Positions 1 through 4,819 of a stretch of 6,902 bases of DNA are shown piece after piece. The position numbers were made by a program, and so were the translations under genes. This DNA is from Akkermansiaceae bacterium. Its GTDB lineage: Bacteria; Verrucomicrobiota; Verrucomicrobiia; Verrucomicrobiales; Akkermansiaceae. Numbering within the stretch: the stretch's first letter is position 1; each line of letters begins with the position of its first letter. Location: NCBI GenBank assembly GCA_020627645.1, contig JAHDGN010000177.1:1-6902 (forward strand), in the 5' to 3' direction. Under the pieces are notes generated by a model that saw only the letters and a list, made by a program, of their open reading frames with translations, ran no database searches and was not told the origin of the DNA.

Positions 1-1
1 G

Positions 2-1099
2 GTTGGTCAGGTTGGGGCTAAGACGAAGGTTTTCATTTTGGCGGGGCAGTCTAATATGCAGGGTCAGGGGGTGGTGTCTTTTGATCACCCGGAGTTTTAC
101 AATGGGGGACGGGGGAATTTGGTTTGGTCGATGGAAAATTCAGCCAGTCGTGATCAGATGGGACATTTGAGAGATGTTGGAGGTCAGTGGGTGGTGAGGG
201 ATGATGTGAGGGTGAGTTTTAAGCAAAATGGGGTTGTTCGTCGGGGAGCTTTGACTGTTGGGTTTTCTGGGTATGGTGGGAGTACTCATATTGGCCCTGA
301 GTTACAGTTTGGACATGTGGTGGGAGATCATTTTTCTGATGAGGTCTTGTTGATCAAGACGGCTTGGGGAGGGAAAAGTCTTCAGGTAGATTTTCGGCCG
401 CCGAGTTCGAGTGGGGCTACTGGGCAGTTTTATCAGATGATGGTTGATGAAGTGCAGGCCGAGTTGGCGACGCTGTCTCCGGATTCATATGAGATCGTGG
501 CCTTTGTGTGGATGCAGGGGTGGAATGATATGGTGTCTGGAGTTGCGACTGCGGAGTATGCTGACAACTTGGTGAACCTGGCGAATGACGTCAGGGAGGA
601 GTTTGGGCTTCCAAATCTGCCGGTTATTGTGGGGCAATTGGGGAACTCCAATCATACAAATTTTCACAATCAGCAGAGGTTGGGAACGTCTAGAATTCAG
701 AATGCGGTCTTTGTCGAGACAGAGGATTTTTTGAGGCCCGCTTCGTTATCACCGAATACGGGCCATGTGCATCATTGGTTTGGGAATGCTGAGAGTTATT
801 TTTTGGTCGGTGATGCTCTGGGGAAGGCGGTGGTGGACTTGATTCCTGATCCGAATCCAGAGGGGGACTTTTCTAGTCGGGTGATGGGGGTGGAGAATGG
901 GATTTTGAAGATGGAATTTAGAGGGGCTCAGGGCGTTTTATTTCGGAGTTATGAGTCGGCAGATTTAGTGAGCTGGGAGTTGGCTGGGGAGTTTGTGGGG
1001 ACTGGCGGGTCTCAAGTTTTCGAATATGAAATCGAATCGGTGGGCGAAACTGGTGATACGGGAGAGCGCAAGTTTGTTCGTTATGAGTTGGTAGAGTGA
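2..1099 (+). CDS. SASA-domain (sialate O-acetylesterase-like) SGNH hydrolase, 5' truncated by window
   Basis: The frame is open from base 2, so the start codon lies outside the window; 365 residues are visible. Numbering from base 2, the run KVFILAGQSNMQGQG (residues 9-23) is the first block of the SASA/DUF303 carbohydrate-esterase family, with the nucleophile Ser17 (codon 50-52). Later blocks follow in order: IGPEL (97-101), IKTAWGG (118-124), FVWMQGWND (168-176), and a His-rich block HVHHWFGNAESYF (255-267) that should supply the catalytic His. The family removes acetyl groups from sugars. Residues ~290-365 form a separate small module with a ...SADLVSWELAGEF... core and a KFVRYELVE end. 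It resembles the C-terminal modules of many secreted verrucomicrobial proteins, so export is likely, but the signal peptide is out of view. The expected Glu after WxQG is Trp, as I recall in a planctomycete/verrucomicrobial subgroup. Substrate unknown. Codon use is strongly G/T-rich, unlike the minus-strand genes. Confidence 0.88.
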   Translation, partial: VGQVGAKTKVFILAGQSNMQGQGVVSFDHPEFYNGGRGNLVWSMENSASRDQMGHLRDVGGQWVVRDDVRVSFKQNGVVRRGALTVGFSGYGGSTHIGPELQFGHVVGDHFSDEVLLIKTAWGGKSLQVDFRPPSSSGATGQFYQMMVDEVQAELATLSPDSYEIVAFVWMQGWNDMVSGVATAEYADNLVNLANDVREEFGLPNLPVIVGQLGNSNHTNFHNQQRLGTSRIQNAVFVETEDFLRPASLSPNTGHVHHWFGNAESYFLVGDALGKAVVDLIPDPNPEGDFSSRVMGVENGILKMEFRGAQGVLFRSYESADLVSWELAGEFVGTGGSQVFEYEIESVGETGDTGERKFVRYELVE

Positions 1100-1180
1100 T
1101 TTTTAGGGGATGACTTTTTGGAGAGAGCTGGGAAGGCACTGCTGACGAGTTTTTCGAAATCTGGGACATTTTTTCGAGGT
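1100..1180 (-). repeat. Degenerate ~80-bp copy of the 3' end of the 3950-4522 gene
   Basis: This segment aligns in the same orientation with 3957-4038, at roughly 88-90% identity by eye. It includes a 23-nt identical run (1139-1161 versus 3996-4018). Similarity begins directly after the esterase stop codon (1097-1099) and ends at 1180; beyond that I see no further match. Read on the minus strand it corresponds to the last ~27 codons of the secreted 190-aa protein. It has a net one-base deletion near 1161-1165, and the stop codon is not preserved, so it is not a working gene end. It is either a remnant of a lost paralogue or one arm of a duplication that flanks the sigma-factor gene. Confidence 0.85.
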
Positions 1181-1262
1181 TTATAGGAAGTTGAATCATA
1201 CCTTTCTCAAACAAGTTAACCATTCACTTTAGTGGGGAATTCGATGCGATGGATAGGAAGGA
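1181..1262. other. Short spacer between convergent genes, no clear terminator
   Basis: This A/T-rich stretch separates the repeat copy from the stop codon of the minus-strand sigma-factor gene. The only dyad I see is a 4-bp stem around 1225-1236 with a 2-nt loop, too small to call a terminator. The two genes converge here, so a bidirectional terminator would be expected, but none is supported by the sequence. Confidence 0.4.
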
Positions 1263-3698
1263 TCAATCGGCCTCGAATTTTGGAAGCAATTGGAGGTCTG
1301 TGTTTGTGGGATCACCTATGAGTGCCTCTGCAAATGGGCTATTTTCCGGGTCGACCGTAATATCGCGGATTACTGTTCCGAGGTTTACAATTATCGATTC
1401 TTTGTATTCTTGTCCGGGCCTTTGGAATTGATCTACGACGACTTGTCTGTCGTTCATAGCTGATTTTTCAATATATTCTAAAAAGGCTTTTCGGGTTTCT
1501 GGGGAGTTGGTTTCAGATACTCTGTGGGACCAGTTTATGGTATCTAAGGTGGAGAACTGAGGATATTGAGAAGCGAGTTGAATCGCAATTTTGTAGTCAT
1601 ACTGCCAGGTGTCACTGATGATTTTGTATGCGGCTTGTTGTTCTTGTTCTGAGTCTTGGAAATGGGAAAGCAATGATGAGAGAGGAAGTGGGTCGGTTTT
1701 TAGATTACTAGTAATGCTGTCCACCAAGGCTAAAATTGCGGCATCTTTCGTTTGGCTTCGGGTTTGTGACTCTACCCATTCCCTAGCTTCCTCGGGAGAT
1801 CCGAGTGCCCAGATTTCAATTACATTGTGTATGTGGGTTTTTGTTTCGGGGGAGTCGATCTTACTCATAACGAGTTCAGCCGCTTTCTTCGGGTCAATGT
1901 AGGTTTGATTTTTGATGATTTGGGTGGTGACTGATTCGTGAAGGTGTTGAGGAAGAAGGTTGAGGTCGAAGGGTTTCTGGTTGGCGAGAGTCCAGGCTGG
2001 TGCGATCTTTGCAAGAGCGGTAGCTCTAATTTTATCGTCATCAAGATTAAGTGCCCATTCAAGAGCTGAATTGGGATCTTGAGTGGCCCATTTGTGGGTG
2101 ATGGTTTCAATGAGTCTGTCAATTTTGGATGAGTTCTGTGTGATTGTTTTTGTTATCTTGACGGCTTCATTGGCTGCCTCTTCTGGGTTGATTTTTAAGA
2201 GATCCAGGAAAGTCATGGTGATATGTTTGTTCCAAAGTTTGTAATCGTGTCCGTATTTCCAAAAAATTTTGGTGGAATCGGGGTTAAGGTTTTTAACCAA
2301 ATTGGTGAGTTCAGAGATCTTTTGTTTGAAAGCTTGGGGTGATGGCGGAGCTTGGTAGAGGTGGTCTTTCAGAGAGGGAAACAAATTAGCGTTAGGGTAG
2401 AGTGATTTTAATGCGTTTTTTTGAAGCTTTAGAATCCAGTCGATGTATTTTTTTTCGAAATTGTTGTATGCGTATTCAAGGGCTCGAGTTTGGTCGATTT
2501 CCAGAGCGAACCGTTCGACAATGATAGGTCCGATCCATTGTTTGTCTGTTGTTCCATATGCTTTTTCATACCATTGCTCTAGAGTTTCTGGTTGGTCCAG
2601 GAGGCAGTTGAAGAGGATAAGATTGAAAAGGAGATTTGGGTTTTTCTGGAATCCTAGTTGATCGAGGGCTGTTTGGTAGGTGGTGTCCCTGAGGTTCAGT
2701 TTGAGTTGGTCGCGAATGGCTTGGAGTCGATCTTCTTCTTTGGTGTGCATCACCTGGACGATTGACGAGGAAATTTTATTGTCTTGGACGTCAGTGATTT
2801 TTGTTTTTGCTGAACGGGGCTGACTCCTGAGGGGGCTTGCGATTTGGTCTTTTGGGGGTATTTGAGTCATTTGAGTTGAGTTGGATTGGTCATCTTTTGA
2901 TAAAATTTTGTTCGTGAAAAGACCTCCGGCGAGGAAGAGGGGAATAAGGAGAGTTTGTTTTTTCATGATGATTGGAGCGAGGTTTGTTATTTTGAGGGTG
3001 TGAGCCAGTTCGGTTAGAGAGCTGTTTGAAGAGGTTTTGGTAATGAGTTCGTGGGTGCGTTGTTGGATTTGATTGGTCAGCGAATTTAGGTTTTTTGGTG
3101 ATAGCTCGGTTGCTTCGATTTTTGAGGAGAAGAGGGTGGTGATGGTGGTGGTGGTTGAGAGGCCTCGTTTTAAAAGTGATTTTTTTAGGAGAGATCTTCC
3201 TCTTTCGAGGTGAGTTTTGAGGGTGCTTTCGTTGATCTGGAGTTTTTTGGAAATAGATTTGATTGGAATCTCTTGTAGGTGATAAAGAATGATAGGGAGT
3301 CGATATTTCTCGGGGAGTTTTTTGATGAGTTCGTCGATGTTTTGCCAGAATTCCACATTTTTGTTCTCGGAGCTGGAGGCGGTTTGATTTTGTTGCACGG
3401 CAAGGCGTTCTTTTTTAAGTCTGGTTTTTTGATTTCGAAGGTGGTTGAGAGCGAGTCGGCTAGTGTTTGTGTGGAGCCAGCTGGAGAGTGATTTGAGGTT
3501 GATAGCTCGTTTGTGGTTTTTGATGAGGCGGGAAAAGACGGCTTGTGAGATGTCTTGAGCATCGTGATGGTTATGGGTGATCCGGAAGGCCACTCCATAG
3601 ACGAGGGGAGTATGTCGTTTGACAAGAGTTGAGAACGCTTGGTGGGATCTAGAACTTCTGAACTGAGATAGAAGTTCGCTGTCGGTTTGTTGGCTCAT
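1263..3698 (-). CDS. ECF-type RNA polymerase sigma factor fused to a membrane segment and a large C-terminal helical-repeat domain
   Basis: 811 aa from ATG at 3698. Region 2 is at ~19-86, with AFSTLVKRHTPLVYGVAF and a downstream AQDISQAVF block. Region 4 is at ~117-176, with the helix-turn-helix INESTLKTHLERGRSLLKKS. A Thr/Ser-rich linker leads to a hydrophobic stretch at ~248-265 (LLIPLFLAGGLF) preceded by MKK, a likely single membrane helix with the sigma part inside. A charged linker and ~500 residues follow, mainly helical. Its second half has degenerate ~35-40-residue units built on W...DP..A..W (e.g. WATQDPNSALEWAL at ~537-550; also ~495-537, 595-630, 628-665). Such units are familiar in verrucomicrobial hypothetical proteins. 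ECF factors are normally ~180-200 aa. An in-frame TTG at 3728 would add 10 residues, but MSQQTDSELLSQF matches the usual N-terminus of these factors. No Shine-Dalgarno. Gene lies 7 bases after a possible small ORF, suggesting coupling. No separate anti-sigma gene is visible; the C-terminal part may play that role (inference). Confidence 0.87.
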   Translation of the reverse strand: MSQQTDSELLSQFRSSRSHQAFSTLVKRHTPLVYGVAFRITHNHHDAQDISQAVFSRLIKNHKRAINLKSLSSWLHTNTSRLALNHLRNQKTRLKKERLAVQQNQTASSSENKNVEFWQNIDELIKKLPEKYRLPIILYHLQEIPIKSISKKLQINESTLKTHLERGRSLLKKSLLKRGLSTTTTITTLFSSKIEATELSPKNLNSLTNQIQQRTHELITKTSSNSSLTELAHTLKITNLAPIIMKKQTLLIPLFLAGGLFTNKILSKDDQSNSTQMTQIPPKDQIASPLRSQPRSAKTKITDVQDNKISSSIVQVMHTKEEDRLQAIRDQLKLNLRDTTYQTALDQLGFQKNPNLLFNLILFNCLLDQPETLEQWYEKAYGTTDKQWIGPIIVERFALEIDQTRALEYAYNNFEKKYIDWILKLQKNALKSLYPNANLFPSLKDHLYQAPPSPQAFKQKISELTNLVKNLNPDSTKIFWKYGHDYKLWNKHITMTFLDLLKINPEEAANEAVKITKTITQNSSKIDRLIETITHKWATQDPNSALEWALNLDDDKIRATALAKIAPAWTLANQKPFDLNLLPQHLHESVTTQIIKNQTYIDPKKAAELVMSKIDSPETKTHIHNVIEIWALGSPEEAREWVESQTRSQTKDAAILALVDSITSNLKTDPLPLSSLLSHFQDSEQEQQAAYKIISDTWQYDYKIAIQLASQYPQFSTLDTINWSHRVSETNSPETRKAFLEYIEKSAMNDRQVVVDQFQRPGQEYKESIIVNLGTVIRDITVDPENSPFAEALIGDPTNTDLQLLPKFEAD

Positions 3699-3705
3699 AG
3701 CAGTT

Positions 3706-3921
3706 TCAAAGGTTATCACCCTTGACAACCACTTTAGGTCTCACTTTTTTTGGGTTATTTTTGAAGGCGGCGAATTTTGGGTGGGTAGAATTGAGGTGCT
3801 TAAGTGATGGAATTGGGGATTGGGGAATGATTGCAGAAGGAGGATATTCCCACTCAGGAGGGTCGTTGAGGTGCTCCCAAGTTAGATCTTTTTTGGGTGA
3901 GTCATTTTTTTCATATGACAC
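3706..3921 (-). CDS. Possible small protein of 71 aa between the secreted-protein and sigma-factor genes
   Basis: I do not recognise this protein. The frame ends with TGA at 3706-3708, only 7 bases before the sigma-factor ATG, and could begin with GTG at 3919-3921, 28 bases after the stop of the upstream gene. The predicted product is hydrophilic, rich in Lys and Pro, with no signal peptide or membrane segment. A notable stretch is DLTWEHLNDPPEWEYPPSA (residues 12-30). Support comes from tight spacing on both sides and a protein-like composition. Against it, minus-strand frames stay open easily here because that strand is poor in T. The only nearby ATG (about 3932) is in another frame and hits a stop after 15 codons. 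A run of seven A's on the coding strand (3905-3911) could join the two frames by slippage, but that is speculation. The stretch may instead be an untranslated spacer. Confidence 0.4.
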   Translation of the reverse strand: MSYEKNDSPKKDLTWEHLNDPPEWEYPPSAIIPQSPIPSLKHLNSTHPKFAAFKNNPKKVRPKVVVKGDNL

Positions 3922-3949
3922 GCGGCCATTTTTGATTCGGTATTTAGCT

Positions 3950-4522
3950 CTATTTGTTTTTGAGGGATGACTTTTTGGGGAGAGTTGGGGAGGCGCTGCT
4001 GACGAGTTTTTCGAAATCGCTGGAAATTTTTTCGAGGTCTTTGGTGGCACCGGTCATCTTGAGGAAGACGTCACCGGAGGGGTGTGGGATGATGGCTCCA
4101 AGGAGGGTTTGGTTTGGGATCGGTGTTTTTTTGCGAGCAAAGGGAGGGCCTGAGAGGTAGGTGCCGTTGATGGTGACGAGGGTGACTTTTTGTTTTCCAA
4201 AGGTTTTCTCTGAGGAGGAGAATTTTGGAGAGCCTTGGAACTGGCCTTTCCATCGTTTTAGATTGGCTTGGACGCCTCCTCCTTGGCCTTGGCCGAAGTG
4301 GTAAAATTTGACGACGGGGCCAGTTTTTTTGGTGTGTGCGAGGGAAGCTTTGACCATGGGGGTGTTGGGGGCCGAGATCCATTTGGAGTCGGGTTTGAAG
4401 ATGAAGTTCCCGACTTGGGTCGGTGCAGGTGCTTTGGTGGTAGGTATTGGTTTTTTTTCTTTTGTGCCTCGTGCCGGGATGAGGGAGGTGGAGATGGCCA
4501 GAGCCACGATGAGACTTTTCAT
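3950..4522 (-). CDS. Secreted conserved protein of unknown function, 190 aa
   Basis: Starts at ATG with the signal peptide MKSLIVALAISTSLIPARG (residues 1-19), followed by a Lys/Pro/Thr-rich linker (20-36) and a compact domain (about 38-175). Characteristic segments are KFYHFGQGQGGGVQANLKRW (72-91), KVTLVTINGTYLSGPP (112-127) and a final HPSGDVFLKMTGATKDLEK (147-165). From memory, proteins with the same GxGQGGxVxANxxRWxGQF signature, a GTY block and a C-terminal FLKxTGP-like block are widespread as uncharacterised exported proteins in Planctomycetota and Verrucomicrobiota. I know no assigned function. No active-site pattern is visible. The protein probably acts in the periplasm or on the envelope. 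It is the first gene of the likely minus-strand unit leading into the sigma factor, with no clear Shine-Dalgarno. Its last ~29 codons are duplicated in degenerate form at 1100-1180. Confidence 0.83.
   Translation of the reverse strand: MKSLIVALAISTSLIPARGTKEKKPIPTTKAPAPTQVGNFIFKPDSKWISAPNTPMVKASLAHTKKTGPVVKFYHFGQGQGGGVQANLKRWKGQFQGSPKFSSSEKTFGKQKVTLVTINGTYLSGPPFARKKTPIPNQTLLGAIIPHPSGDVFLKMTGATKDLEKISSDFEKLVSSASPTLPKKSSLKNK
3957..4038 (-). repeat. Intact copy of the ~80-bp direct repeat, inside the 3' end of the 190-aa protein gene
   Basis: This is the partner of 1100-1180, in the same orientation, with about ten differences and one 23-nt identical run. Here the sequence is coding, specifying roughly DLEK...SSLKN at the end of the secreted protein, so this copy is the probable source. 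The two copies lie about 2.86 kb apart and bracket the sigma-factor gene and the small ORF. Confidence 0.85.
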
Positions 4523-4546
4523 ACAAATTTTTTAGTTCATCTCTGA

Positions 4547-4792
4547 TCAGGAGGCGATCGAAAAGGTTTTCAGATTTGCTTTGGACCTCTTGCCTTGATC
4601 GGTCTGGCTTTGGGTTGTATGACTTCTCTTTTCGAGATGGCGGGATGATTCTTGGAGGTTTCTGAGGTAGCGCTTCGTGGACCTGAGAGAGAGCGGGTGC
4701 TTTCCAGAATATGCGGCGTTAGATATGCGGCGTTAGTCGTCGCGCCACCACTCCCTCTCCTGTTTTGTCCATTCTGAAAATCGCTCCGTCAT
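4547..4792 (-). pseudogene. Possible broken small gene (about 81 codons with an internal stop)
   Basis: On the minus strand, ATG at 4790-4792 opens a frame that reads MTERFSEWTKQEREWWRDD. It stops at TAA (4733-4735), then continues open in the same frame for 61 codons (including RSTKRYLRNLQESSRHLEKR) to TGA at 4547-4549. The internal TAA lies inside the first unit of the 14-bp tandem repeat, whose length is not a multiple of three, as expected if a duplication disrupted the frame. However, removing one unit does not by itself restore this frame, and neighbouring frames are open too. The product is not recognised. The Trp/Glu/Arg-rich start and the G-rich coding strand of the first part differ from the surrounding minus-strand genes, which hints at foreign origin. 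This is a weak call. Confidence 0.18.
4709..4736. repeat. Perfect 14-bp tandem duplication
   Basis: Two adjacent identical units, ATATGCGGCGTTAG at 4709-4722 and 4723-4736. This looks like a recent slippage or junction duplication, since neither copy has diverged. No transposase or integrase is nearby. Confidence 0.9.
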
Positions 4793-4819
4793 GCCGCTAT
4801 TTTGAGGCTGGAAACGGTA

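Larger units (their letters stand above)
4523..4819. other. 297-bp intergenic region between two minus-strand genes
   Basis: This stretch should hold the 3' end signals of the 678-aa gene and the promoter of the 190-aa gene. I find no convincing -35/-10 pair, Shine-Dalgarno or rho-independent hairpin with a U-tract. It contains a perfect 14-bp tandem repeat (4709-4736). It also contains a block of opposite base skew (4741-4800 has 24 C and 9 G on the plus strand, where other 60-base lines have about 27-29 G and 3 C). A possible broken small frame is listed separately. All three minus-strand frames are largely open across 4550-4730, so openness alone is not evidence of coding. Confidence 0.6.

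Noticed and set aside
918..1223. 101-codon minus-strand frame covering the first repeat copy
   Set aside because: It overlaps the esterase gene antisense and reads the repeat in a different frame from the true protein-coding frame at 3950-4522.
1218..1245. Terminator hairpin between the convergent genes
   Set aside because: The dyad is only four base pairs with a two-base loop and no following T-run on either strand.
3135..3157. GGT/GAT trinucleotide run inside the sigma-factor gene
   Set aside because: It simply encodes the Thr-rich linker after region 4. It is short, imperfect and unlikely to be a functional repeat by itself.
3699..3728. Upstream TTG start for the sigma factor (10 extra residues)
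   Set aside because: The extra residues do not fit the family N-terminus, whereas the ATG at 3698 gives the usual start. TTG would also overlap the small ORF.
3722..3970. 82-codon plus-strand frame with a signal-like start
   Set aside because: It starts at TTG, runs antisense to the small ORF, and runs through the 3' end of the secreted-protein gene. There is no ribosome site and no recognisable product.
4709..4760. Integron attC-like core (GCGTTAGAT) at the tandem repeat
   Set aside because: The second core lacks the consensus, no paired RYYYAAC site lies at a suitable distance, and no integrase or cassette gene is present.
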